This document shows, in pieces, positions 51,906 to 60,962 of a DNA stretch of 64,000 bases (positions are counted from its first letter, which is position 1; every line of letters begins with the position of its first letter). The stretch covers positions 26,188 through 90,187 of the forward strand of contig NZ_FNOE01000011.1 in NCBI RefSeq assembly GCF_900106555.1. Direction: 5' to 3'. This DNA is from Nitrosomonas oligotropha. Lineage in GTDB: Bacteria; Pseudomonadota; Gammaproteobacteria; Burkholderiales; Nitrosomonadaceae. The notes under the pieces were generated by a model. It was not told where the DNA came from, did no database searches, and saw only the letters and a list, made by a program, of their open reading frames with translations. The translations under genes and the position numbers were made by a program.

Positions 51906-53174
51906 TCAACACTGGTTTGACTGATCGTCGCGGGCGCGTGCTTCGATGCGTTCGATGTGAACCAGCGGAACGAACAGCCAGATGGCGGCGGTCGTGCATG
52001 TCGAGATGGCTACCAGCCAAGTGTATGCAAACGATCCCTCGCCGAGCGAAGTGTATAACTGCGCCCCGATGTTCTGCGAAGCCAGTGTGCCAAAATTGAA
52101 AATTGACATGAGCAGTGCGAAGAAAGTAGCTTCCGCCCGTTTCGGACAGGCGCGCGCGGCAAGATCCAGGAACGCCAAGGTGGTGATCATGTTGGTGACG
52201 CCCCAGATCATGTGAATGAACAACGCGGAGGTTTCTCCGCGATAAACCAAGTACGCTAGCAAAGTGATCACCGATAACCCGATCGCGATGTTGATCATAC
52301 GGCGTAGTGGTATCGTTCTCGACAGCGAGGCATAGATCAGCGCGCCAATGATACTGAAGGTGGAATCGATGGAACTCAGGATACCGATGTACTGCTGGCT
52401 AAAGCCTAGCGTATCGGTTTTGTAGTAGAAAAACGCCGGACCGAATGACGGGCTGAAATTAAAGAGAAAAATGAATGCCGCGACCAACCATATCGAACGC
52501 TCTCCAAATCCTTCCCGCAGTGCCTTCCAGGTTTCCTTGAATGCTTCAGGTCCTGAATGCACGTGCTTTTTCTCACGCAAGAAGAATATTGCCATGAGCA
52601 GTACAGTAAACGGGAATATCGCTGAGACGGCAAAAGCCGTGTGCAGGTCGCGGTGCTCAGCAAAATACCCGCCCAGCAAGCCGACAAAGATGGATGCCGT
52701 GGTGATCGCGATCCATTGCACCGACTGAAAAGCGCCGGTCAGTCCATGCAATTTACCATTTTCCACCATTAGCGCATCGCTGAGTACATCGTTATACGCC
52801 AGACCGAATCCCATGATCGTATAGAGGATGGCGAGTTCCCAATAATTATACTGCGTGGTCAATGCAGCGACCAAACCCGCTCCGCACGCCAGCGATGAAG
52901 TCAGCAGCATATAGCTCTTGCGCCGCTGACCGAAGAGTGGCAGGAAGTCCGAGATCAACCCGTAAAGTGGTTTGATGAACCAGGGAATCGATGCCAAAAG
53001 AAAAAAAGCGGCTACATCGTCGGCTTCAAGACCTTGATCTTTGAAGGTGATCGAGATGGTTTGATCGGTCAATGCCGACATGCCTTGCGCGAAGTAAATA
53101 ATGGCGAACAGAGCGGCAAAACGCCTTGACTCGGTGGTCTTGAACAGAAGCAGGTATTTTGTCCAGACATTCAT
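51906..53174 (-). CDS. BT1/folate-biopterin-type MFS transporter (422 aa)
   Basis: A 12-helix carrier. The pattern FAIIYFAQGMSALTDQTISI, WFIKPLYGLISDFLPLFGQR and RKSYMLLTS matches the BT1 (folate-biopterin transporter) branch of the MFS, known in cyanobacteria and protists and scattered in bacteria. Substrate is not known. It has no evident partner gene: the ABM-alcohol dehydrogenase pair lies 145 bases downstream and the divergent ligase upstream. Confidence 0.83.
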   Translation of the reverse strand: MNVWTKYLLLFKTTESRRFAALFAIIYFAQGMSALTDQTISITFKDQGLEADDVAAFFLLASIPWFIKPLYGLISDFLPLFGQRRKSYMLLTSSLACGAGLVAALTTQYNYWELAILYTIMGFGLAYNDVLSDALMVENGKLHGLTGAFQSVQWIAITTASIFVGLLGGYFAEHRDLHTAFAVSAIFPFTVLLMAIFFLREKKHVHSGPEAFKETWKALREGFGERSIWLVAAFIFLFNFSPSFGPAFFYYKTDTLGFSQQYIGILSSIDSTFSIIGALIYASLSRTIPLRRMINIAIGLSVITLLAYLVYRGETSALFIHMIWGVTNMITTLAFLDLAARACPKRAEATFFALLMSIFNFGTLASQNIGAQLYTSLGEGSFAYTWLVAISTCTTAAIWLFVPLVHIERIEARARDDQSNQC

Positions 53175-53396
53175 GTACGTTGAGTTCGGTTTTTATCGTA
53201 TTGGAATGAAAGGCTTCACGCTTTTTCAGTGCGCTGTAAAAAAGGTAAAAAATACGCAAAGATTGGTTTGCTGAGCATTATAGCTTGGCTATTCCGCTTC
53301 CCAACTGAAATTTAGCAGATAAAGACCGGTTAATCTTGAATGGCAAGATGGTATTCTTGATTGATATCATTGTTGAAACGCTCAACTCGCAAAAAA

Positions 53397-55013
53397 ATGA
53401 CAGCCTATCCACTTCTATTGAAACAGCTTTGGCACACGCCATTGGCGAATGCGCCGCAACAGGAAATTATTTATCGTGATCAAGTGCGCTTGAGTTACCG
53501 TCAAGTGTACGCACGTGTTAATCAGCTCGCGGCCGCGCTGGCAGCCGATGGCTTTGAGCAAGGCGATGTAGTCGCCGTGATAGATCACGATAGCCACCGC
53601 TATCTGGAATGCTATTTCGCCATTCCGATGTACGGTGCGACCTTAATGACGGTGAACACCAAACTGACTCCGGCGCAGATTGCGTATACCTTGAATCATT
53701 CAGGCGCTGCGTTGCTACTGTTGCATGCCGATTTCATCCCGGTGATCGAAACCATACGCGCGGAATTATCCGGCATACGAAAGATTGTCGTTATCGCCGA
53801 TGGTACAGCGCTGCCGCAAACCGCCGTGCATTTCGAGCGTGAGTACGAATCCTGGTTGGCGGATAAAACGGACACTTTTGATTTTGCCGATTTTGATGAA
53901 AATACCCGTGCGACGGTTTTCTATACCACCGGCACGACCGGCGCGCCCAAGGGTGTTTATTACTCGCACCGGCAATTGGTGTTGCATACGCTTGCTGCCG
54001 GTATGGCGCTGGCAGCGCCGGCGGCGCATCAGCGTTTGCATGCCGAGGATGTTTACATGCCGCTGACACCGATGTTTCATGTGCATGCCTGGGGTATGCC
54101 GTATATTGCCACGCTGCTCGGCATCAAACAGGTTTATCCCGGGCGTTACGCACCCGATCTCTTACTGAAATTGATTCGTGAAGAAAAAGTGACTTGTTCG
54201 CATTGCGTGCCAACTTTATTAAAAATGATACTCACGGCGGCACAAGCATCCGCCACAGATCTGCACGGATGGAAAGTCGTCATCGGCGGATCGGCGTTGC
54301 CGCACGCGCTGGCCCGGCAAGCGCTGGCAATGGGGGTTGATTGCTTTGCCGGTTACGGTTTATCAGAAACTGCACCCATATTGACGCTGGCGCAATTGAC
54401 CGGCAACAGCCTGCAAGCTTCCGCGCCGGATGATGCGCTGACAGCAGTGTGCTCCGCCGGGCGTGCGATACCGCTGGTAGAGCTGAGAATCGTTGATAAA
54501 ACAATGCGGCCGCAACCGCATGACGGACAAAGTAGTGGTGAGATCGTGGCGCGCGCGCCGTGGTTGGCGCAAGGCTATCTCGCTAACCCGGAAGCCAGCG
54601 CAGCGCTTTGGCAGGACGGTTATTTGCATACCCAGGATATTGGTGTGATCGATCCGGATGGCTATTTGCACATTACCGATCGTTTAAAAGATATCATTAA
54701 AGTGGCTGGTGAATGGGTGTCGTCACTGGAAGTCGAAAATGCCTTATCCTTGGTTGCCGGTGTCAAAGAAGTGGCCGTCATCGGTGTGCCGGATAAACGC
54801 TGGGGAGAACGTCCGCTGGCATTGCTGGTCGTGGATCAATCGATTTTCAATGAACCGGCTGTGCATGAGCAAATGCGGCTATCCATCGAACGCGGATTGA
54901 TTTCAAAACATGCCTTGCTGACGAAATTCAAGCAAGTCGATGCCATCGCCAAAACCAGCGTGGGTAAGGTCGATAAAAAAGTTTTGCGGGCTGAGCACAT
55001 GAGTGTTGATTGA
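53397..55013 (+). CDS. AMP-dependent fatty-acid/acyl-CoA ligase (538 aa)
   Basis: An ANL-family ligase with the P-loop TVFYTTGTTGAPKGVYYSHR (about 173-192), the A5 motif GYGLSETAPILT, the hinge TDRLKDIIKVAGEWVSSLE and the C-terminal lysine in TSVGKVDKKVL. The layout resembles medium- or long-chain acyl-CoA synthetases. Start set at ATG 53397; an in-frame TTG lies 12 codons upstream. No beta-oxidation genes are adjacent, so the acid could serve lipid recycling. Confidence 0.88.
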   Translation: MTAYPLLLKQLWHTPLANAPQQEIIYRDQVRLSYRQVYARVNQLAAALAADGFEQGDVVAVIDHDSHRYLECYFAIPMYGATLMTVNTKLTPAQIAYTLNHSGAALLLLHADFIPVIETIRAELSGIRKIVVIADGTALPQTAVHFEREYESWLADKTDTFDFADFDENTRATVFYTTGTTGAPKGVYYSHRQLVLHTLAAGMALAAPAAHQRLHAEDVYMPLTPMFHVHAWGMPYIATLLGIKQVYPGRYAPDLLLKLIREEKVTCSHCVPTLLKMILTAAQASATDLHGWKVVIGGSALPHALARQALAMGVDCFAGYGLSETAPILTLAQLTGNSLQASAPDDALTAVCSAGRAIPLVELRIVDKTMRPQPHDGQSSGEIVARAPWLAQGYLANPEASAALWQDGYLHTQDIGVIDPDGYLHITDRLKDIIKVAGEWVSSLEVENALSLVAGVKEVAVIGVPDKRWGERPLALLVVDQSIFNEPAVHEQMRLSIERGLISKHALLTKFKQVDAIAKTSVGKVDKKVLRAEHMSVD

Positions 55014-55165
55014 ATAGTGTTGAAGCGGCTGGGCTGGTGTGAGGTGGTCTGAGACCAGAAGCGGCAGCGTTGATTTTGTTTTATCATCTTCGATACCAAT
55101 TGAATTCTGCGCTTTTGTATCAGTCTAAAAAGTATCTTGCAGCATAACTCGTCAGTGGAGCTTCT

Positions 55166-55591
55166 ATGCGAACTGTTAAACCGATGTATCTGGTCTTTGC
55201 ACTTGTGATAATCCTGGCAAGCAATTCCGTTTGGGCGCGTAGCGGCGGGCATGTCGGCGGTCATAGCCATGGTCACAGTCATTTAAGTATTGGGCTGGGT
55301 TATTACGGACCAGGGTTTTATGGTGGCTACGGCTATGGCGGGTATGGCTTTGGCGGTTACGGGTTTGGTTATCCGTATTACTACCCGCCGATGTACACGT
55401 ATCCGCAGACGGTGATTGTGCCTACAACACCGCCGGTTTATGTTCAGCAGCAACAGGCTCAGCCAGCGCAACCGGCGCAGCCGCAAACCAATTATTGGTA
55501 TTATTGCCAAGAGGCGGATGGTTACTATCCTTATGTCAAAACTTGCCCGGGGGGCTGGATGCAGGTAGCGCCGCAACCGCCTGGACAATAA
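55166..55591 (+). CDS. Exported Gly/Tyr/His-rich protein (141 aa)
   Basis: A signal peptide (about 1-25, cleaved after VWA) precedes a His-rich patch (GGHVGGHSHGHSHL) and a Gly/Tyr-rich region (FYGGYGYGGYGFGG). The Gln/Pro-rich middle leads to a conserved tail YYCQEADGYYPYVKTCPGGW, seen in many proteobacterial small exported proteins of unknown function. The His patch may bind metal. The next gene, a glycine-zipper lipoprotein, follows after 16 bases in the same direction. Confidence 0.82.
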   Translation: MRTVKPMYLVFALVIILASNSVWARSGGHVGGHSHGHSHLSIGLGYYGPGFYGGYGYGGYGFGGYGFGYPYYYPPMYTYPQTVIVPTTPPVYVQQQQAQPAQPAQPQTNYWYYCQEADGYYPYVKTCPGGWMQVAPQPPGQ

Positions 55592-55607
55592 CGCGGGGAG
55601 CTCAAAC

Positions 55608-56153
55608 ATGTTCACATCCAAAAGATTTTCCGTTTTATTGTTGACTGGCATGCTGACCGCCTGTGCCAATATGCCGACAGGTCCGAGCGTATTGACGTTA
55701 CCCGGCACCGGTAAAAGCTTTGATCAGTTCCGGGCCGATGATTATGAATGCAGAGCCTACGCGTACCAGCAAATCGGCGGCACCACGCCGCAGCAATCAG
55801 CGCGTTCCAGCGGTGTGGAAAGCGCGGCGATTGGCACCGGACTCGGCGCTGCTGCGGGGGCTGCTTTAGGTGGCGGACAGGGTGCTGCAATTGGAGCGGG
55901 TACGGGGCTTTTGCTCGGTAGCGCAGCCGGGGCAGGCACTGCTTCATCATCCTGGTATGTCAATCAAGACCGGTATGACATCAGCTACATCCAGTGCATG
56001 TATGCAAAAGGCCATCGTGTTCCTGTGTCGGGAAATATCACTAACGATCAACCGGTGAGCACCGGCAGTAGCCCCAGAATTGCAACGCCACCGGCAAATT
56101 TCACGCCGCCCCCACCTCCGCCGGGTAATCCGCCACCACCGCCACCGCGCTAA
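55608..56153 (+). CDS. Glycine-zipper lipoprotein (181 aa)
   Basis: The signal ends in the lipobox LTAC (Cys19). Residues about 70-110 form a glycine zipper (GTGLGAAAGAALGGGQGAAI) that could insert in a membrane or pack helices. A C-terminal Pro-rich tail (TPPPPPPGNPPPPPPR) follows YISYIQCMYAKGHRVP-like sequence. Such proteins are common envelope components without assigned activity. It is next to the Gly/Tyr/His-rich gene and is likely co-transcribed with it. Confidence 0.82.
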   Translation: MFTSKRFSVLLLTGMLTACANMPTGPSVLTLPGTGKSFDQFRADDYECRAYAYQQIGGTTPQQSARSSGVESAAIGTGLGAAAGAALGGGQGAAIGAGTGLLLGSAAGAGTASSSWYVNQDRYDISYIQCMYAKGHRVPVSGNITNDQPVSTGSSPRIATPPANFTPPPPPPGNPPPPPPR

Positions 56154-56223
56154 CCGGATTGCATGTGTGTGACAAGCGATGGCAGGAATGCAGCAAAACC
56201 GTTTGTATTATTGGGAGATGCTG

Positions 56224-56418
56224 ATGATTGAACAGCAAAAGATCATTGCACCGGAGAGAGTGGCTTGTGAAGTGTGCTTTAAAGAAATACCGCTATCCGA
56301 AGCAACCAGTGTGAAAGCAACCGATTACATCGTGTATTACTGCGGACTTGAGTGCTACGACCAATGGAAAAAACAGAAAGATCAGAAAGAATCACCTGCG
56401 TCCGCAGATAAAGATTAA
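56224..56418 (+). CDS. DUF3330-type small Cys-rich protein (64 aa)
   Basis: A short cytoplasmic protein with paired cysteines: VACEVCFKEIPLSEA and YYCGLECYDQW, forming a likely zinc-binding CxxC...CxxxC site as in DUF3330. No further function is known. I chose the ATG at 56224, with GGGAG at good spacing; an ATG six bases upstream overlaps it poorly. Confidence 0.75.
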   Translation: MIEQQKIIAPERVACEVCFKEIPLSEATSVKATDYIVYYCGLECYDQWKKQKDQKESPASADKD

Positions 56419-56435
56419 ACGATGCACTCTTGCCA

Positions 56436-56768
56436 TCAGGTTTTAGTCAGCGCTTTCAAGTCCAGTGGAAGCGCTTCCCCGAGCCATCTGGAACCCACGG
56501 TATGTGCTTCCAGCTCGTTTTCCTGCACGGGATGAATCAGCACGGAAAGACCTTGCCGCATTTCATCCAGGACCGGCGTGATTTTTTCGATCTCGGATGC
56601 CGGGATATGGATTTCAAACATCGGTTTGGAATGCGGGCCGACCGGCTTTGCAATCAACCGGCCGACGTAGGTTAACTGTGGAAACGCTTTGGCAATGTTT
56701 TCCCGGATAATGGCAGCGCGATCGATTTCATTTTCCAGAAAATAAATATGGCCATGGAATGTTTGCAT
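56436..56768 (-). CDS. DOPA 4,5-dioxygenase family protein (110 aa)
   Basis: A small protein of the DOPA 4,5-dioxygenase family (PF08883): FHGHIYFLEN at the start with a conserved His, KPVGPHSKPMFEIHI in the middle and VLIHPVQENELEAHT, then WLGEALPLDL. Family members are single-domain non-heme iron extradiol dioxygenases; the bacterial substrates are mostly unproven. It lies convergent to the DUF3330-type gene. Confidence 0.87.
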   Translation of the reverse strand: MQTFHGHIYFLENEIDRAAIIRENIAKAFPQLTYVGRLIAKPVGPHSKPMFEIHIPASEIEKITPVLDEMRQGLSVLIHPVQENELEAHTVGSRWLGEALPLDLKALTKT

Positions 56769-56929
56769 GATTACCGTCTGTTGATTTTTTCACTGAACAT
56801 TATTTTATCATCCACTCATTTATTCTGTTTTTACCAGCGCTATCCAGGCGTGGAAGGTTTTTAATGCGGTATTTAACAGGCGCGCCATGCCGTACGACTT
56901 CTATGAGCGGAGCTTTATCCGCCAATGCG

Positions 56930-57313
56930 TCATTGCGGCGGGATGACGTAATCCGCTGTCAGTATCTCCAGCAAGTGCCCATTCGGATCGCGAAAATAAA
57001 CGCCGCGTCCGTCGTAGTTGTGATTGATGGTCATATCGTCCGCGGTGCCGGGGCCACTGCCGTATGGGATATGCCCGGCTTGCAGTCTTGCGAATATATC
57101 GTCGAATTCCTGCTCCGAGACTTTGAACGCGTAGTGCAGGGTGTCAAATTTTTCTTTGTTGTCGAAATCCAGGCATAGTGTGTCATTCACACGCACGACG
57201 ATGAAATGTGAGAACACACCAACATACTCAAAGCCAAACACCCGGCTATAAAATTTTGCCGATGCGGTTTTATCGAAGCAAGGCACGATAGTGTGGTTCA
57301 GGGTAATCGCCAT
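56930..57313 (-). CDS. VOC-superfamily protein (127 aa)
   Basis: A single vicinal-oxygen-chelate domain: TLNHTIVPCFDKTASAKFYS at the start, VFSHFIVVRVNDTLCLDFDN, and YDGRGVYFRDPNGHLLEILT near the end with the metal-ligand Glu. Such proteins include glyoxalases, dioxygenases and antibiotic-resistance proteins, so function cannot be assigned. selO follows 24 bases downstream on the same strand. Confidence 0.88.
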   Translation of the reverse strand: MAITLNHTIVPCFDKTASAKFYSRVFGFEYVGVFSHFIVVRVNDTLCLDFDNKEKFDTLHYAFKVSEQEFDDIFARLQAGHIPYGSGPGTADDMTINHNYDGRGVYFRDPNGHLLEILTADYVIPPQ

Positions 57314-57337
57314 TATCTTCTCCTTTTAAAGTGCCGC

Positions 57338-58819
57338 TCACGTTCCGCAGAAGGTTTGATAGACCCGCTCCGACGGCGCTGGCGGTGTGCGGTAATGGTA
57401 GTATTCCGGCAAGTCGGCAAATGGATTGGCCAGTGCGGCAAGCAGCTGCTGCAATATGGTGTAATCGCCGTGTTCCGAAGCTGCGGACAATGCTTCTTCA
57501 ACGCGGTGGTTACGTGGTATGACTGCGGGATTATGCGCTTGCATCAACTGCAGCGACATTTCCCGGGAATTGCTCTGGCGCGCGAGCCTCGCTTGCCAGA
57601 AGGTGTGCCACGCAACAAATCCGGCATCTTGAAACACCGCGTCTTCGGGTAAGGATTCGGCTGCCAGCGCGCGGAACGTATTGGTGTAATCGGTCTGACG
57701 TTCATGCATCCAGGCGAGCAGGGCGGCGATAAGCTCGGCATCCTCGGTTTCTTCAGTGAATAACCCCAGCTTCTTGCGCATTCCATTCAACCATTGCGCT
57801 TGGTATATGCGCGGAAAAGCGTGAATGGCTTCTTCCGCCAGCGCCACGGCTTTTTCCGGCACCGGGTCGATGAGCGGCAGCAAAGTTTCGGCAAAACGCG
57901 CGAGATTCCACTGCGCCATCACAGGCTGATTACTGAAGCGATAACGGCCGGACCGGTCGATCGAACTGAACACCGTGTGCGGATCGTACGCGTCCATGAA
58001 GGCGCAAGGACCGTAATCGATGGTTTCGCCGCTGATGCTCATGTTATCGGTATTCATCACGCCGTGAATGAACCCGACCAACAACCATTTCGCGACCAAT
58101 GCCGCCTGGCGCTCAATGACCTGATGCAACAACGCCAGATAAGGGTTGTCGGCATCGGCAAGGGCGCGATAGTGGCGTTGGATGACGTAATCAGCCAGTA
58201 TTTGGATGGCTTTCACATCGCCTTGCCCCGCCGCATATTCAAATGTGCCGACGCGGATATGACTTGAAGCGACACGAGTCAGAATTGCACCGGGCAACAC
58301 GGTTTCCCGCACCACTGGTTCGCCAGTGGTAACCACGGCAAGACTGCGCGTAGTAGGAATATTCAGCGCATGCATGGCTTCGCTGATAATGTATTCGCGC
58401 AGCATCGGCGCCAACGCCGCGCGGCCATCGCCGCGCCGTGAAAACGGTGTCTGGCCGGAGCCTTTGAACTGGATATCGAACCGCTCGCCTGCCGGGGTGA
58501 GATGTTCGCCGAGCAATATTGCGCGCCCATCGCCCAACATCGTGAAATGACCAAACTGATGACCGGCATAGGCTTGCGCAACCGGTTGCGCCGTATCCGG
58601 CAGTGCATTTCCGGCAAACAGCAAAGCTGCTTGGTCTGCCGTTAATGCACGAAGATTCAGTCCGAGCGATTCGGCCAACGCATGATTCAATAGGACCGTT
58701 CGCGGCGCGCGCACCGGCATTGGATGAACCGGTGCGTAAAAATAATCGGGCAAACGGGCATAGCTGTTGTCAAAGCGCCAGCCAACGTTATCATTTGCAG
58801 GTTGTGCATTGAATTGCAT
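57338..58819 (-). CDS. selO: Protein adenylyltransferase SelO
   Basis: SelO is a pseudokinase that attaches AMP to Ser, Thr and Tyr of redox proteins. [20 protein letters not shown] (about 128-147) and [20 protein letters not shown] (about 238-257) are the conserved ATP-flipped-binding signatures. The protein ends TFCGT, with Cys in the third-last position where eukaryotic homologues have selenocysteine. Length 493 is normal. I use ATG 58819; an in-frame ATG 13 codons upstream also exists, neither with a good ribosome site. Confidence 0.92.
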   Translation of the reverse strand: MQFNAQPANDNVGWRFDNSYARLPDYFYAPVHPMPVRAPRTVLLNHALAESLGLNLRALTADQAALLFAGNALPDTAQPVAQAYAGHQFGHFTMLGDGRAILLGEHLTPAGERFDIQFKGSGQTPFSRRGDGRAALAPMLREYIISEAMHALNIPTTRSLAVVTTGEPVVRETVLPGAILTRVASSHIRVGTFEYAAGQGDVKAIQILADYVIQRHYRALADADNPYLALLHQVIERQAALVAKWLLVGFIHGVMNTDNMSISGETIDYGPCAFMDAYDPHTVFSSIDRSGRYRFSNQPVMAQWNLARFAETLLPLIDPVPEKAVALAEEAIHAFPRIYQAQWLNGMRKKLGLFTEETEDAELIAALLAWMHERQTDYTNTFRALAAESLPEDAVFQDAGFVAWHTFWQARLARQSNSREMSLQLMQAHNPAVIPRNHRVEEALSAASEHGDYTILQQLLAALANPFADLPEYYHYRTPPAPSERVYQTFCGT

Positions 58820-58949
58820 AGGTTTATTTCGCGTATGTTGGGTTGGAATTCTTGTCATGTGACACTATTGTAAAGGACACCGCCTATCTTGGTATGTTCC
58901 TGGTGCAGGGGAGTGATTCAATCGATCCCCTGCCGGGAGCAACAATAAT

Positions 58950-60230
58950 TTATCCAACGGATTTTCCTTGCAGCATGCGGAGGAGTTGTCGGCGATAGGG
59001 GTGGTACTGCACTTCAATGGAATGCCGCGGGCGCGCAATGAAGTGCCGTGCCCAGAATGCGCCTTCAGCATCGGCTTGTTCACGCCAGTTGGATGGCAGC
59101 TGGATTCTGCCGCTGAGGAATTGACCGATCAGCCGCGCTTGCAGCTCGGCCAGAGTCCAAATGCAACCTTGCGGTTGTATCAAGCCGACAAAAAACAGAC
59201 TGGGATGACCGGGATGAAAAATGCGCAAATAAAGCGGCACATGGCTGGCGTTTTCCCAATTGATAAAGTCTGTATCAAAGAAGGGAAAGTTGATGGAATA
59301 GCCGGTCGCGGCGATGATGACATCGTACTGCGCCGACGCGCCGTCGATAAAGCGGACTGTGTGGTCCGATACATCCTGAATAGCAGGGCGAGGGTGTATT
59401 TTGCCATGCCGTATCCTATCGAAGATTACCGAGTTGATGGTCGGATGTGCTTGTGTGGGTGCAAACTTCGGCTCCGGCAATTGATAATCGCGGTAACGTC
59501 CGATTTGGATCCGCAGGGAAATTTTTTGCAGGCGGTTCCTTATGCTTTGCGGTATCCATTGAATAGACGCCGCAAAGGTATCGGTCGGTTTTCCCATGAC
59601 CAGTTTGGGAATAATGTACTGCGGTGTACGCAGGCTGATATCGACCCGCGCGGCATCGCGGCTCGATTCAACCGCGCAATCGCAACCCGAGTTACCGGCG
59701 CCGACCACGAGCACCCGCTTATCGTCTAATCCTTGATTGGTTTTAAACTCGTGCGCATGCAGATATGTTCCGGCAAAACGGTCTTTCCATCCGGGATGGC
59801 GCGGCTTGGTGTGATGCCCGTTGGCAATGAGCAGGTAATCGAATTCCGCGTGTGTGCCATCGTCTAGAAACAGCCGCCATCGTTCTTGTGCAATTTTTTC
59901 CACGCGCAGCACGGCAACATTGAAGCGAATATATTGCTCGAGTTGAAAATGACGGGTGTAAGCCTGGAAATAAGCAAGTATTTGCTGATGACTGGGGTAA
60001 TCGGGGTAGTCGTCCGGCATCGGAAAGTCACTGAATTGCGACATCGGTTTGCTGGAAATAATGTGCGTTGCCCTACTGATGCTGCTGCGGCCTGGTGTGG
60101 TGCTGTATACCCAGTTCCCGCCGATCTGATCGTTCTTATCATAGCACACGATATCGTGCAATCCCGCTTCCACTAAGTGCTTGATCGCGGTTAGACCGGA
60201 ACAGCCGGCACCGATAATGGCAATGCGCAT
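58950..60230 (-). CDS. Flavin-containing monooxygenase (FMO) family protein
   Basis: A 426-residue FAD/NADPH monooxygenase. The FAD motif IIGAGCSGLTAIKHL (about 5-19), the NADPH motif VVGAGNSGCD (about 175-184) and the FMO fingerprint FAGTYLHAHEF (about 156-166) are all present. It probably oxygenates soft nucleophiles (sulphur or nitrogen), though substrate is unknown. It is monocistronic; selO is 130 bases downstream. Confidence 0.9.
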   Translation of the reverse strand: MRIAIIGAGCSGLTAIKHLVEAGLHDIVCYDKNDQIGGNWVYSTTPGRSSISRATHIISSKPMSQFSDFPMPDDYPDYPSHQQILAYFQAYTRHFQLEQYIRFNVAVLRVEKIAQERWRLFLDDGTHAEFDYLLIANGHHTKPRHPGWKDRFAGTYLHAHEFKTNQGLDDKRVLVVGAGNSGCDCAVESSRDAARVDISLRTPQYIIPKLVMGKPTDTFAASIQWIPQSIRNRLQKISLRIQIGRYRDYQLPEPKFAPTQAHPTINSVIFDRIRHGKIHPRPAIQDVSDHTVRFIDGASAQYDVIIAATGYSINFPFFDTDFINWENASHVPLYLRIFHPGHPSLFFVGLIQPQGCIWTLAELQARLIGQFLSGRIQLPSNWREQADAEGAFWARHFIARPRHSIEVQYHPYRRQLLRMLQGKSVG

Positions 60231-60553
60231 CTTGTGTATGTTGATTCCGGTAGAAAGCGTTATCGGGCGATGAACGATTCTTTACAGTTCCATGTTCATC
60301 CTATCTGTCCTGATAATAGCAGGTTATGGCTGCATCGTTATTATCCGGTCAGTAATGCAGCCGGTAACGAGGTGCGGAGATGCTTATTGCGATAAGCACG
60401 ATTGGTATTCAGCTGATATTCAGCCCAATGCTCACACAATGGCAACTGAGATACCACGATTGATTATGGTATTGGGTTTTAGAGAAGAGAACGGGCTTAA
60501 AAAAATTACGTTACAAAAATAGCTCGTCTGTGTGAATTTTCAGGAGAAATATC
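60231..60553. other. Intergenic region with small palindrome
   Basis: About 320 bases hold no supported gene; a 76-codon frame at 60292-60522 lacks family features. TGCTTAT at 60381-60387 pairs with ATAAGCA at 60392-60398 over a four-base loop. TAAAAAAATT-like AT-rich sequence lies near 60500, and CAGGAGAA precedes the next gene. Confidence 0.4.
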
Positions 60554-60886
60554 ATGAGCACTCAACGAATACTTATTCCGCTTGCTTTCGTCGCAATTAT
60601 TTTTCTAGGCGGTTGTGTGGCCACGCCCTATTACGGAGGAACGGGCTATTATCGAGGCGCGGCATACGGTTACAGCTATCAGCCATCTTATTATGCCGGT
60701 CAAGGCTATATGGGCGGCGGGTTCGGATACTCCAATCGCGGACATAGACATAACCATGGCCATATGCATCAAGGCGGCGGATATCGTCCTTTCGCGGGAG
60801 AACATAGACATATCGGCGGCGGACATCAACACCATGGCCGGGGACACTGGGGTGGAGGCCACCGAGGCGGCCATCACCGGAGATGA
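60554..60886 (+). CDS. Gly/His/Tyr-rich small lipoprotein (110 aa)
   Basis: The signal peptide ends in the lipobox LGGC (Cys21). The mature protein is mostly Gly, His, Tyr and Arg, e.g. RGHRHNHGHMHQGGG and HIGGGHQHHGRGHWGGGHRG, so metal binding is plausible. No enzyme motif. It echoes the composition of the protein at 55166-55591 without clear homology. CAGGAGAA sits before the ATG. Confidence 0.75.
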   Translation: MSTQRILIPLAFVAIIFLGGCVATPYYGGTGYYRGAAYGYSYQPSYYAGQGYMGGGFGYSNRGHRHNHGHMHQGGGYRPFAGEHRHIGGGHQHHGRGHWGGGHRGGHHRR

Positions 60887-60962
60887 GACGGAAAATGGTG
60901 GACTTAATGGTAAATTCGCAGGGATTGCGTTATCCGGTGAAAATTGAATTGACGCAAAACCG

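Noticed and set aside
60292..60522. Plus-strand 76-codon open frame in the gap before the small lipoprotein
   Set aside because: No ribosome site or recognisable domain and unusual codon use.
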